Below are positions 16,609-26,681 of a stretch of DNA of 60,723 nucleotides, piece by piece. Below the pieces are notes generated by a model. The model made no database searches and was not told where the DNA came from. It saw only the letters and a program-made list of their open reading frames with translations. Source of the DNA: Symbiobacterium terraclitae (GTDB lineage: Bacteria; Bacillota; Sulfobacillia; Symbiobacteriales; Symbiobacteriaceae); the NCBI RefSeq assembly GCF_017874315.1, contig NZ_JAGGLG010000027.1:1-60723 (forward strand). The letters are read 5' to 3'. The first letter of the stretch is position 1. Each line of letters begins with the position of its first letter. The position numbers and the translations under genes were made by a program.

Positions 16609-16968
16609 ATGGAGCCCATCGATCGCGCGGCAGTGCAGCAGCGGCTGCAAGACTTTGTCGGCCGAGACGTCTACCTGCACCTGGAGACGACCAACGGCGC
16701 CTACGCCGCCGAGTTCAGCGGCGTGAACGCCATGTCTGTCTGCGCCTTCATCCGCAACGCCAGGGTGCGCTTCACCCGGGCGATGGTTACCGGCGGCGGC
16801 CCGTACCGGGTCGGGCTGCAGCTGGAGGCCGACGGCGGCTGGACCTACGCCGAGGGCCTCACCGACTGGGAGGTCGACGGCGAGGGCCGGCTCCTGCTGG
16901 CCGGCCACGATGCGGAGGGGCGGCTGGCCATCGCCCTCGAGTTGAGTCACACGCCCTTCCCCGGGTAG
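16609..16968 (+). CDS. yojF: YojF-like (DUF1806) protein
   Basis: A 119-residue cytoplasmic protein matching the DUF1806/YojF family in length and pattern (QDFVGRDVYLHLETTNGAY, FIRNARVRFTRAMVTGGGPYRVGLQL, LELSHTPFP near the C-terminus). YojF is regularly encoded next to the bacillithiol deacetylase BshB2 in Firmicutes, as here, where bshB2 begins 12 bases downstream; its molecular function is unknown, but an accessory role in bacillithiol synthesis is inferred. ATG at 16609 follows GGAGG. The gene diverges from the aminotransferase T-box transcript. Confidence 0.85.
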   Translation: MEPIDRAAVQQRLQDFVGRDVYLHLETTNGAYAAEFSGVNAMSVCAFIRNARVRFTRAMVTGGGPYRVGLQLEADGGWTYAEGLTDWEVDGEGRLLLAGHDAEGRLAIALELSHTPFPG

Positions 16969-16980
16969 GAGGTGAGCGCG

Positions 16981-17640
16981 ATGAAGGAACACGTGCTGGT
17001 CATCATGCCTCACCCGGACGACGAGACCTTCGCGGTAGGCGGCACCATCGCCCTCTACGCCCAACGGGGGGTTCCCGTTACCTACGTGTGCGGGACGAAG
17101 GGCGAGATGGGGCGGAACATGGGGCGCCCGCCCTTCGCCACGCGCGAGAGCCTGCCGCAGCTGCGGGAGCAGGAGCTGCGGGAGGCGTGCCGCATCCTGG
17201 GCATCACCGACCTCCGCTTCCTGGGCTTGCGCGACAAGACCGTGGAGTTCGTCGATCAGGACGAGCTGGCCGCCCGCCTGCGGGATATCATCCTGGAGAT
17301 CCGCCCGTCGCTGATCATCACCTACCACCCCGACTACAGCGTGCACCCCGACCACATGGCGCTTGGGAGGGCGACCGTGCGGGCCGTGGCTCAGCTGCCC
17401 CCCGAGGAGCGTCCTCCGGTGCACACCCGGGCCTTCGGCAAGGCGTCGGCGGTGCTGGGCGAGCCGGATCTGGTGGTCGACACCGCGCCGGTCTGGGAGA
17501 CCAAGCTGGCCGCCATCCGTGCCCACCGGTCTCAGAGCCAGCTGATGCTCTCGCGGGCCGAGGGCGATCCCGAACAGGCGGAGCGGATGCGGCGGGACCG
17601 GCAGCTGGAACGCTTCTGGATTTGGCGATTTGACGATTAG
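16981..17640 (+). CDS. bshB2: Bacillithiol biosynthesis deacetylase BshB2
   Basis: A 219-residue zinc-dependent LmbE/PIG-L deacetylase. The metal and catalytic motif HPDDE is at residues 11-15 and the second metal His lies in SVHPDHMALGR near 120. The enzyme removes acetyl from GlcNAc-malate to give GlcN-malate, the second step of bacillithiol synthesis. ATG at 16981 follows GGAGGTG. The neighbour yojF matches the B. subtilis yojF-yojG arrangement. No bshA or bshC is in the window, so the rest of the pathway must lie elsewhere. Confidence 0.9.
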   Translation: MKEHVLVIMPHPDDETFAVGGTIALYAQRGVPVTYVCGTKGEMGRNMGRPPFATRESLPQLREQELREACRILGITDLRFLGLRDKTVEFVDQDELAARLRDIILEIRPSLIITYHPDYSVHPDHMALGRATVRAVAQLPPEERPPVHTRAFGKASAVLGEPDLVVDTAPVWETKLAAIRAHRSQSQLMLSRAEGDPEQAERMRRDRQLERFWIWRFDD

Positions 17641-17646
17641 CGCATG

Positions 17647-17672
17647 TCGCCCCCGGCTGAGGCCGGGGGCGA
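17647..17672 (+). terminator. Terminator of yojF-bshB2
   Basis: An 11-bp perfect stem (TCGCCCCCGGC, loop TGAG, complement) begins seven bases after the bshB2 stop. No T-run follows. Confidence 0.7.
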
Positions 17673-17780
17673 TCTGCGTGGTTGCCGGAGGCCGCGATCG
17701 TCCACCCCTTCACAAAGAGGGAATACAGGCGAGACCCCGAATATTCTGTGGAAATAAGATGCTGGGAGGGGTGGCTCAGC

Positions 17781-19595
17781 ATGACTCTGACCGGGTTTGC
17801 CAACAGGATCGCGCGGATTGACCTGACCACAGGAACGATCCAGTACGAGGGCATCGATCCGGAGGCGGCGCGCAAGTATATCGGCGCCCGCGGGCTCGGG
17901 GTGAAGTACGTGTTCGACAACGGGCCCGCGGTCGATCCCCTGTCGCCGGAGAACCTGCTCTGCTTCATGAACGGCCCGGCGACCGGCAGCGCGATCAACA
18001 TGTCCGGCCGGCTGGCGGTCTGTACCAAGTCGCCGCTGACCGGCGGGGTGACGGACTCGCACATGGGCGGCTGGTCCGCGGCGCGCCTGCGCTGGGCCGG
18101 CTTCGACGGGCTCCTGTTCCGCGGCGCGGCGGCTGCTCCCGTCTACGCGATCTGCGAGGGCGGCACCGTGCGCCTGGCCGACGCGTCCGACCTGTGGGGC
18201 AAGGGCGTCCGGGAGACGGTCCGCATCCTGCAGGAGCGACACGGCGGTAAGAACGTCTCGGTGATGGCCATCGGGCCCGCCGGCGAGAACATGGTGCGCT
18301 ATGCCGCGATCCTCAACGAGAATGACCGGGCGGCCGGCCGCGGCGGCACCGGCGCGGTGATGGGCTCCAAGAAGCTGAAGGCGGTCGTGGCCATCGGCGA
18401 CATCAAGGACCAGTGGAAGCCGGCCGACGACCGGAAGGATGCCTTCGAGGAGGCCCGGAAGGCCGGGCTGAAGGCGATCATGGAGGGCGCGCTGACCGCG
18501 CCGCGCAAGGGCGGGCTCTCGCTCTACGGCACCAACGTGCTCATGAACATCATCAACGAAGTGGGGGCGCTGCCCGCCTTCAACGGCAAGGAGACCTTCC
18601 ACCCGAACGCCGAGGCGATCTCGGGCGAGGCGATCCGGGCGCAGTACCTGGTGGAGGAGCCCACCTGCCACGCCTGCCCGGTCGCCTGCAAGAAGTTCGT
18701 GGAGATCAAGGAGGGGCCGTACGCCGGCGTCCGCACCGAGTCGTTCGAGTACGAGACGGCCTGGGCGCTGGGCGTCAACTGCGGCCTGACCGACGCGGGC
18801 GCGGTGGCCAGACTCCTCGACCTCTGCAATGACTACGGCCTGGATACCATCGAGCTGGGCAACGTGCTCTCCACCACCATGGAGGCCACCGAGCTGGGCC
18901 TGGTGGCGGAGGGCATCGCCTGGGGCGACGCCGAGCGCATGATCGAGGTCACGGGCCTCATCGCCCGGGCCGAGGGGGAGCTGGGCAAGGCGCTGGGCCG
19001 CGGGGCCTACGGTGCCGCCGTCTCGTTCGGCCGACCCGACCTGGCCAACTCGGTGAAGGGCCAGGCCATCCCGGCCTACGATCCGCGGGGCATCAAGGGC
19101 ATCGGCCTCGGCTACGCCACCTCCAACCGCGGCGCCTGCCACCTGCGGGGGTATACGGTGGCCTCGGAGATCGCCGGCATCCCGATGCAGACCGACCGCC
19201 TGGCCCCGGAGGGCAAGGGTGCGCTGCTGAAGACCTTCCAGGACCTCCACGCCTTCTCCGACTCCATGGACCTCTGCAAGTTCTCGGCCTTCTCGCTGGG
19301 GGCGGAGGAGTACGCGATGGCCTACAGCGCGGTCACCGGCGTGCCCTTCACCGCCGAGGACGTGATGCGGACCGGCGAGCGCATCTACAACCTCGAGCGG
19401 TACTACAACAACCTCGCCGGGCTGGGCGAGGGCAGCGACTACCTTCCGAAGCGGTTCCTGACCCAGCCGGCCACGGGCGGCAGCGCCGGCCAGGTCTCGG
19501 AGCTGGACCAGATGCTCGCGGAGTACTACGAGGCCCGCGGCTGGAAGAACGGGGTTGTCCCCGAGGAGAAGCTGCGGGAACTGGAGATCATCTGA
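17781..19595 (+). CDS. aor: Aldehyde:ferredoxin oxidoreductase family protein (tungsten/molybdopterin)
   Basis: A 604-residue AOR-family enzyme that oxidises aldehydes to acids with ferredoxin as acceptor, using a bis-pterin tungsten centre. Cluster ligands are visible as CHACPVAC (C296, C299, C303) plus C499 in DLCKFSAF. Pterin-binding signatures include GARGLGVKYVF and RGGTGAVMGSKKLKAVV; length matches the family (~600). ATG at 17781 follows GGGAGGGG. A MoaD-like gene follows 3 bases after its stop, consistent with dedicated cofactor supply. The aldehyde specificity is unknown. Confidence 0.92.
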   Translation: MTLTGFANRIARIDLTTGTIQYEGIDPEAARKYIGARGLGVKYVFDNGPAVDPLSPENLLCFMNGPATGSAINMSGRLAVCTKSPLTGGVTDSHMGGWSAARLRWAGFDGLLFRGAAAAPVYAICEGGTVRLADASDLWGKGVRETVRILQERHGGKNVSVMAIGPAGENMVRYAAILNENDRAAGRGGTGAVMGSKKLKAVVAIGDIKDQWKPADDRKDAFEEARKAGLKAIMEGALTAPRKGGLSLYGTNVLMNIINEVGALPAFNGKETFHPNAEAISGEAIRAQYLVEEPTCHACPVACKKFVEIKEGPYAGVRTESFEYETAWALGVNCGLTDAGAVARLLDLCNDYGLDTIELGNVLSTTMEATELGLVAEGIAWGDAERMIEVTGLIARAEGELGKALGRGAYGAAVSFGRPDLANSVKGQAIPAYDPRGIKGIGLGYATSNRGACHLRGYTVASEIAGIPMQTDRLAPEGKGALLKTFQDLHAFSDSMDLCKFSAFSLGAEEYAMAYSAVTGVPFTAEDVMRTGERIYNLERYYNNLAGLGEGSDYLPKRFLTQPATGGSAGQVSELDQMLAEYYEARGWKNGVVPEEKLRELEII

Positions 19596-19598
19596 GCG

Positions 19599-19877
19599 GT
19601 GCAGGTTCGGCTCTACGCGACGCTGCGAGCGCTGGCCGGGGCGGCGCGGGTGGAGGTGCCGGCGGCGCCAGGGGAGCCGGTGGGTGTGGTGCTGCGGCGC
19701 CTGGTGGCGCAGTGCCCCGGGCTGGAGGGCCACCTGCTCAGCCCGGACGGGGGCGCGCTGCTGCCGCACGTGCAGGTCTTCATCGCCGGTCGGTCGATCC
19801 GCGACCTGGAGGGGCTGGCGACGCCCATCTCCCACGGGGTCGACCTGGCGATCTTCCCGCCCGTGGCGGGCGGGTGA
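19599..19877 (+). CDS. MoaD/ThiS-family sulfur-carrier protein
   Basis: A 92-residue beta-grasp protein ending in the C-terminal Gly-Gly (FPPVAGG) that is adenylated and thiocarboxylated in sulfur carriers. The pattern VRLYATLRALAG at the N-terminus and HVQVFIAGRSIRDLEGL in the middle fit MoaD-like proteins. GTG at 19599 lies four bases after the AOR stop, so translation is coupled. Small MoaD homologues commonly accompany AOR genes and probably supply sulfur for the tungstopterin dithiolene. No MoaE or MoeB is adjacent. Confidence 0.85.
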   Translation: MQVRLYATLRALAGAARVEVPAAPGEPVGVVLRRLVAQCPGLEGHLLSPDGGALLPHVQVFIAGRSIRDLEGLATPISHGVDLAIFPPVAGG

Positions 19878-19882
19878 CGAGG

Positions 19883-19912
19883 GGGCCCGCAGGCAACGCT
19901 GCCTGCGGGCCC
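19883..19912 (+). terminator. Terminator of the aor-moaD operon
   Basis: A perfect 13-bp stem (GGGCCCGCAGGCA, loop ACGC, complement) starts five bases past the stop codon. It lies between convergent genes and could serve both. Confidence 0.8.
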
Positions 19913-19938
19913 TGTCACTTTGGACGCCGGTGTGGCGG

Positions 19939-20616
19939 CTACGACCCGGTGCGGGACCGCCCCACCACCCTGCCGGTGGTGAAGTGCCCCACCCAGTTGC
20001 AGAGCAGGTCCAGGTGCCGGTCAAACTCCTCGCTGTCGAAGAGCGGCGGGCCGAACACCACCGCCAGGCAGCGGCGGGTTCCCGCACCGGTGGCCGTTCG
20101 GGCCGAGTCGGTGAGCGGCGAGCCGCAGGGGCCGGCTGCGTCCCGCAGCACGGGCTTGCCCTGGGTCTCCAGCTCCGTGCCGGCCAGCGTCAGGTAGCGC
20201 TCGCCCTCCCGCCCGCGCCCGAAGCTGACGGCGGTGCCTTCCAGCCGGTCCGCGTCGTAGAGCCCGATCGGCAGCCCCGTGGCCACCGACCAGGCGTTGA
20301 CCAGGTCGACCATCAGGTTGACCCGGGGCAGGTCGTCGCCCTTCACGATGCGCCGCAGCAGCCGCTCCGAGGAGACCCGGTAGCGGGAGGGGTCGGTGCC
20401 CAGGGCCTTGAGCACCTTCCGCCAGCCGGCCACGGCCGGCAGCTGGCTGATCTCCTCCAGCTTCAGCGCCGTCCTGGTCTGGACGACCGTCGCGTCGACC
20501 AGCGCCTGCAGGGCTTCGGTGGCGGGCCCGTTCTCCACCCCCTCGATGTGGATGGCGGCGAGCGTGAGAAAGGGGACCTGCCGGGCGAGGTCGGGGTCGA
20601 TGGTGACGTTCGGCAG
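19939..20616 (-). CDS. B3/B4 tRNA-binding domain protein
   Basis: A protein of about 225 residues consisting of the B3/B4 fold found in phenylalanyl-tRNA synthetase beta chains, here stand-alone. Typical features are the N-terminal VTIDPDLARQVPFLTLAAI, GWRKVLKALGTDPSRYR, RLLRRIVKGDDLPRVN and GLYDADRLEG. Stand-alone B3/B4 proteins are widespread and are thought to act in tRNA quality control or binding. Homology clearly starts upstream of the first GTG, and the only SD-supported codon is CTG at 20616 (GGAGGGG, 9-base spacing), an unusual start. Confidence 0.8.
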   Translation of the reverse strand: MPNVTIDPDLARQVPFLTLAAIHIEGVENGPATEALQALVDATVVQTRTALKLEEISQLPAVAGWRKVLKALGTDPSRYRVSSERLLRRIVKGDDLPRVNLMVDLVNAWSVATGLPIGLYDADRLEGTAVSFGRGREGERYLTLAGTELETQGKPVLRDAAGPCGSPLTDSARTATGAGTRRCLAVVFGPPLFDSEEFDRHLDLLCNWVGHFTTGRVVGRSRTGS

Positions 20617-20680
20617 CGTGGTAATCCCCTCCTAATCGAAATTGGGCTAGAGGTACGGCGCCGAAATGGGCGAATCCTGC

Positions 20681-20709
20681 TGGACAGGTACCAGTCGATC
20701 TCTGATACT
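20681..20709 (+). promoter_or_regulatory. Probable promoter of ptsH-ptsI
   Basis: TGGACA (20681-20686) and GATACT (20704-20709) with 17-base spacing, about 50 bases before ptsH. ACAGGT and ACCTGT lie around it as a spaced inverted repeat, which might be an operator. Confidence 0.45.
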
Positions 20710-20757
20710 AGTAGTGACCTGTTGGCCCCGAAGCTATGGAGAAGGAGTGTACACTGC

Positions 20758-21016
20758 ATGCTGGAGCGTACGTTCACGCTGACGAACCCCACCGGGCTGC
20801 ACGCCCGGCCTGCGGCGCTGTTCGTCAAGGAGGTCCAGAAGTTCGCCGGAACAGAGATCTTCGTGCGCAAGGGCGAGCGCGAGGTCTCGGCCCGCTCGCT
20901 GCTGTCGCTGCTGAGCCTCGGCATCGGTCAGGGCGAGACCATCGCGATCCGCTGCGACGGGCCGCAGGAGGAAGAGGCCATGGCGGCGTTGGCCGCCCTG
21001 ATTGAGGGTGGCTTCG

Positions 21017-21024
<8 letters not shown>
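20758..21024 (+). CDS. ptsH: HPr phosphocarrier protein
   Basis: An 88-residue HPr. The phosphorylated His15 sits in NPTGLHARPAA. The regulatory serine expected in Firmicute HPr is S47 in the helix SARSLLSLLSLG, aligning with Ser46 of B. subtilis, so HPr kinase control of carbon catabolite repression is plausible. HPr accepts phosphate from enzyme I and passes it to sugar-specific EII proteins in the cytoplasm. ATG at 20758. It overlaps the start of ptsI by eight bases, ensuring coupled translation. No EII gene is in the window. Confidence 0.95.
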
Positions 21025-22723
<1,699 letters not shown>

Positions 22724-22789
22724 CGCCCGGCTCGAGCTGCGGCCGGCTCCTGGGCAGTGGGGGCACAGGGTTGTGGTGAGGACAGACTA

Positions 22790-22813
22790 CGGGAGCGGCG
22801 CATGCCGCTCCCG
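22790..22813 (+). terminator. Terminator of ptsHI
   Basis: A 10-bp perfect stem (CGGGAGCGGC, loop GCAT, complement) followed by TTCTG. It also sits 45 bases beyond the stop of the convergent ABC transporter gene and may serve both. Confidence 0.75.
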
Positions 22814-22857
22814 TTCTGATCTGGATAGCCCTCTGTGCTGTTGCCCTGCAGATCGGT

Positions 22858-24699
22858 CTACGCCGACGGGTGCGCAGTCGGCACCAGCGTGCCGGACGAG
22901 ACCTCCTTCTGCTCCAGGCGCTCCTCGAACTGGAGCCGCCAGAGCTTGTAGTAGAGCCCCTGTCGGGCGAGCAGCTCCTCGTGGGTGCCCTGCTCGTGGA
23001 TGCGCCCCTTGTGCAGCACGATGATCTGGTCCGCATGCTGGATGGTCGAGAGCCGGTGGGCCACGATGAAGGTGGTGCGGCCCGCCGTCAGCCGGTGCAG
23101 GGCCTGCTGGATCGCGGCCTCGGTCTCGGAGTCGACAGAGGCGGTGGCCTCGTCGAGCACCAGGATGGGGGGATCGAAGGCGAGGGCACGGGCGAAGGAT
23201 AGGAGCTGCCGCTGGCCGGCCGAGAGGGTCGCACCGCGCTCGGCCACGGGCTCGTCGTAGCCCAGTCGGAGCTCCCGGATGAACTCGTCGGCCCCGACGG
23301 TGCGGGCGGCCTCCCGGATGCGCTCGTCGCTGATCTCGGTGTTGCCGAGCCGGATGTTGGAGGCGATGTCGCCGCTGAACAGGAACACGTCCTGCGCCAC
23401 AAGGCCGACGGCCCTGCGGAGCTCGGCGGTGGACACCTCCCGCACGTCGACGCCGTTGACGAGCACCTGGCCCTTCTGCACGTCGTAGAACCGCATCAGC
23501 AGGTTGATGATGGAGGACTTGCCTGCCCCGGTGTGGCCGACGAAGGCGATGGTCTGGCCGGGCTCAGCCCGGAACGAGACGTCCCTCAGCACCCATTCGC
23601 CCTCGTTGTAGGCGAACCAGACGTTCCGGAACTCCACCTCGCCGGTGACCCGCCCCAGTGGCTTGGGGTTGGCCGGCTCCACGATGGCGGGCTGCGTGTC
23701 CAGCAGCATGAAGATGCGCTCCGCGGAGGCCATGGCGCTCTGCAGGATGTTGAACTTCTCGGCCAGCTGCATCAGCGGCTCGAAGAAGCGGCGGGCGAGG
23801 GTGACGAAGAGCAGGAGGACGCCGGGCGTGAGGGTGCCGGCCAGTGCCTGCACGCCGCCGTACCAGAGCACCAGCGCGATCGTGACGTTGGCCAGCAGGT
23901 CGAGGATGGGCCGGAAGACGGCCCAGACCATCAACTGCCGCCAGGAGGCCCGGTTGTACTCATCGTTCTCCCGCTTGAACTCGGCAAAGGTCTGCGCCTC
24001 CCGGGCGAAGAGCTGCACGATGCGCATGCCGCTGACGTGCTCGGCGACGAAGGCGTTGATGCGCGCGAGGCGCACCCGCACCTCCCGCCACGCGTCGCGG
24101 GCCTTGGCGGCGAAGAACCGGGTGTAGAAGGCGACCAGGGGAATCAGCGCCAGGCTGACGGCGGCCAGCTTGGGGTGCGTGCTGACCATCATGACGGCGA
24201 CGCCGACCAGCATAAACAGGTCGCGGAAGAGGTTCACCAGCACGCTGGTGTACATCTCGTTCAGCGTCTCCGTGTCGTTGGTCACCCGGGTGACCAGCCG
24301 CCCCGCGGGGTTCGTGTCGAAGAACTGGAGGTGCAGCCGCTGCAGGTGGCCGAAGAGCTGCTTGCGGATCGCGTAGATGATCTTCTGGCCGGTGAACTGC
24401 AGCAGGAGCACCTCGCCGTAGGAGACCGCGAAGCTGGCCACCAGCGCCAGGGTGAGCCAGAGCGCCAGGCGGGAGAGCCCCGCGGCCGCGGCGGGATCGT
24501 CGATGCCGGGTACCAGGTACCGGTCGATGGCGAGCTGTACCAGCTTCGGCTGCACCAGGTCGAGGCTTACCGCCACGCCCAGCATTGCGATGCAGGCCAG
24601 GAGCGCCTTCCAGTGTGGCCGGGCGTAGCTGAGCAGCCGCGCCATGATCTTTGCGTCGTATACCTTGCCGAGGGCCTCTTCTTCGCGGAAGTCCGCCAT
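22858..24699 (-). CDS. ABC transporter, fused permease-ATPase (exporter subunit 2)
   Basis: A 613-residue type IV exporter half-transporter. An N-terminal six-helix domain (for example LLACIAMLGVAVSLDLVQP) is followed from ~residue 360 by the ATPase: Walker A FVGHTGAGKSS, signature LSAGQRQLLSFARAL, Walker B PILVLDEATASVDSETE and switch His in IVAHRLST. The signature reads LSAGQ instead of LSGGQ. It probably pairs with the product of the gene immediately upstream (20 bases apart) as a heterodimeric drug or lipid exporter of the YheH/YheI or BmrCD type. ATG at 24699 follows AGGAGGGA. Confidence 0.92.
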   Translation of the reverse strand: MADFREEEALGKVYDAKIMARLLSYARPHWKALLACIAMLGVAVSLDLVQPKLVQLAIDRYLVPGIDDPAAAAGLSRLALWLTLALVASFAVSYGEVLLLQFTGQKIIYAIRKQLFGHLQRLHLQFFDTNPAGRLVTRVTNDTETLNEMYTSVLVNLFRDLFMLVGVAVMMVSTHPKLAAVSLALIPLVAFYTRFFAAKARDAWREVRVRLARINAFVAEHVSGMRIVQLFAREAQTFAEFKRENDEYNRASWRQLMVWAVFRPILDLLANVTIALVLWYGGVQALAGTLTPGVLLLFVTLARRFFEPLMQLAEKFNILQSAMASAERIFMLLDTQPAIVEPANPKPLGRVTGEVEFRNVWFAYNEGEWVLRDVSFRAEPGQTIAFVGHTGAGKSSIINLLMRFYDVQKGQVLVNGVDVREVSTAELRRAVGLVAQDVFLFSGDIASNIRLGNTEISDERIREAARTVGADEFIRELRLGYDEPVAERGATLSAGQRQLLSFARALAFDPPILVLDEATASVDSETEAAIQQALHRLTAGRTTFIVAHRLSTIQHADQIIVLHKGRIHEQGTHEELLARQGLYYKLWRLQFEERLEQKEVSSGTLVPTAHPSA

Positions 24700-24718
24700 A
24701 GTTCCCTCCTGTGTGGGT

Positions 24719-26482
24719 TCACTCGAGGCTGGCGATGGCCTCCTCGAGCTGTTGGCGCTGGTAGGTGCGGAAGTAGCGGCCGCCCAGGGCGACCAGCTCA
24801 TCGTGCGTTCCGGCCTCGGCGATGCGGCCGCGCTCCAGCACGATGATCAGGTCGGCGTTCTTCACCGCGGCGACCCGGTGTGAGATGACGATGGTCGTGC
24901 GCTCGCGCATCAGCGGGCGGAGCCCGTTCAGGATGCGCTGCTCGGTTGCGGTATCGACCGCCGAGAGGCAGTCGTCGAGCACGAGGATCGGCGCGTCCTT
25001 CAGGACGGCCCGGGAGAGGCCGACCCGCTGCCGCTGGCCGCCGGAGAGGGTCACGCCCCGCTCGCCGACCATGGTCTCGTAGCCCTGGGGCAGGAACTCG
25101 AGGATGTCCTGCTCCACCTGGGCGGTCCGCGCCGCCTGGCGGATCTGCTCCTCGGTCCACTCCCCCGGCGCGAAGCCGATGTTCTCGCGCACCGTGCGCG
25201 AGAACAGGAAGGACTCCTGCGGCACGGCGGCGATGGAGCGGCGGAGCAGGTTCAGCGGCAGGTCGAGCACGTCGATGCCGTCGATGAAGACGGTGCCCCG
25301 GGGCGGGTCGAAGACCCGGGCCAGCAGCGCTGCAAGCGTGGACTTCCCGCTGCCCGTGCGCCCGAGGATGCCCAGCGTCTGCCCCGGTTTGATGTGCAGG
25401 TTGATGCCGTCGAGGACAGGGGGGCCGTCGGGAACGTAGCGGAAGGTCAGGTCCCGGATCTCGATCTCGCCGCGGACCCGCCCGCCCGGAGGCTCGGCGG
25501 TCTCGGGGGCGTCCTTGACCTCCGGCTCCGTGAGCAGCACCTCGCGGATGCGGGCGAAGGCGGCGAAGCCCCGCTGGATGATGTGCACCACCCAGCCCAT
25601 GGCGATCATCGGCCAGATGAGCATGCCGATGTACATGGTGAGCGAGGCGAAGTCGCCCACCGAGATCTCCCCTCGCAGCACCGCACGCCCGGGGACGGCG
25701 ATGGCGATGACGTAGCAGAGCCCGGCGAAGAGGCCTACCACCGGGTCGAAGAGGCCGTCGACGCGCATCATCGCCATGAAGCGCCGGATGTAGTCCCGGT
25801 TGGCCTCGTCGAACTTGGCTTCCTCGGCGGCCTCCTGGGTGTAGGCCTTGACCACGCGCACGCCGGAGATGTTCTCCTGCACCACGTCGGAGAGGCGGGC
25901 GAAGCTGTCCTGCACCGCCCGGGAGCGGGCGAAGATCAGCTTGCCGACCGCCGCGATCAGCAGCGCCAGGAAGGGCAGGGGCAGGAGCGCCCAGAGCGAG
26001 AGCTTGAGGCCGATGGTCGAGATCATGGCGATGAGGGTGAACAGCGTCATCGCCAGGGAGTCGGCCGCCATGAGCACACCCTCGCCGGCGATGCCCCGCA
26101 CCGCCTGCAGGTCGTTGGTGGCCATGGCCATCAGGTCGCCGGTCTTGTGCGTGTGGAAGAAGGAGGCCGAGAGCCGCTCCAGGTGGGCGAAGAGGTCGGC
26201 GCGCAGGTCGCGCTCCACCAGCCGTGCGGTGCCGAAGACGAAGATGCGCCAGGTGAAGCGCAGGAAGGCGATCAGCAACGCCGTGCCGACGATCAGCGCC
26301 AGGTAGCGGTAGATCCCGGTCATGTCCAGGGCGCCGGCTTCCAGGTCGTCGACGAAGTGGCCGATCAGCCGCGGCGCCACCTGCTGCAAGAGGTCGGTGC
26401 CGGCCAGGGCTGCCACGCCGAGCAGATACCGCCACTTGTAGCGGCTGAGGAACGAGAAGAGGGAGCGGTACGGAGAGGACAT
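24719..26482 (-). CDS. ABC transporter, fused permease-ATPase (exporter subunit 1)
   Basis: A 587-residue half-transporter: six transmembrane helices, then an ATPase domain with Walker A ILGRTGSGKSTLAALLARVF, signature LSGGQRQRVGLSRAV, and Walker B PILVLDDCLSAVDTATE. The residue after Walker B is Asp (LVLDDCLS), not the catalytic Glu, so this chain carries the degenerate site typical of heterodimeric exporters while the partner has LDEATAS. Substrate unknown. ATG at 26482; the open frame continues upstream to 26632 without a ribosome site. Confidence 0.92.
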   Translation of the reverse strand: MSSPYRSLFSFLSRYKWRYLLGVAALAGTDLLQQVAPRLIGHFVDDLEAGALDMTGIYRYLALIVGTALLIAFLRFTWRIFVFGTARLVERDLRADLFAHLERLSASFFHTHKTGDLMAMATNDLQAVRGIAGEGVLMAADSLAMTLFTLIAMISTIGLKLSLWALLPLPFLALLIAAVGKLIFARSRAVQDSFARLSDVVQENISGVRVVKAYTQEAAEEAKFDEANRDYIRRFMAMMRVDGLFDPVVGLFAGLCYVIAIAVPGRAVLRGEISVGDFASLTMYIGMLIWPMIAMGWVVHIIQRGFAAFARIREVLLTEPEVKDAPETAEPPGGRVRGEIEIRDLTFRYVPDGPPVLDGINLHIKPGQTLGILGRTGSGKSTLAALLARVFDPPRGTVFIDGIDVLDLPLNLLRRSIAAVPQESFLFSRTVRENIGFAPGEWTEEQIRQAARTAQVEQDILEFLPQGYETMVGERGVTLSGGQRQRVGLSRAVLKDAPILVLDDCLSAVDTATEQRILNGLRPLMRERTTIVISHRVAAVKNADLIIVLERGRIAEAGTHDELVALGGRYFRTYQRQQLEEAIASLE

Positions 26483-26623
26483 ACGCACCTCGCAGTAGAG
26501 ACGGATGGTGGAAAAGTTCAGTGGTGGGCGCTGATTCGAATGCTCGCAAAGAATATAGACGCCCCCGAAGGGCAGGGTGTTCCGTCGGGCTGCCGGCCAG
26601 AATGTGTCTGCCTGTTCCGTCCG

Positions 26624-26660
26624 AAAAACCAACCCCCTGAGCCTGTGCTCCGGGGGTTGA
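26624..26660 (-). terminator. Intrinsic terminator of the RND efflux operon
   Basis: On the minus strand a stem (CAACCCCCGGAGC/GCTCAGGGGGTTG, one mismatch, loop ACAG) is followed by GTTTTTCGG. It lies just after the RND gene stop and is one of the few terminators here with a T-run. Confidence 0.85.
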
Positions 26661-26681
26661 TCACTACTCGGCAGGATCGGA

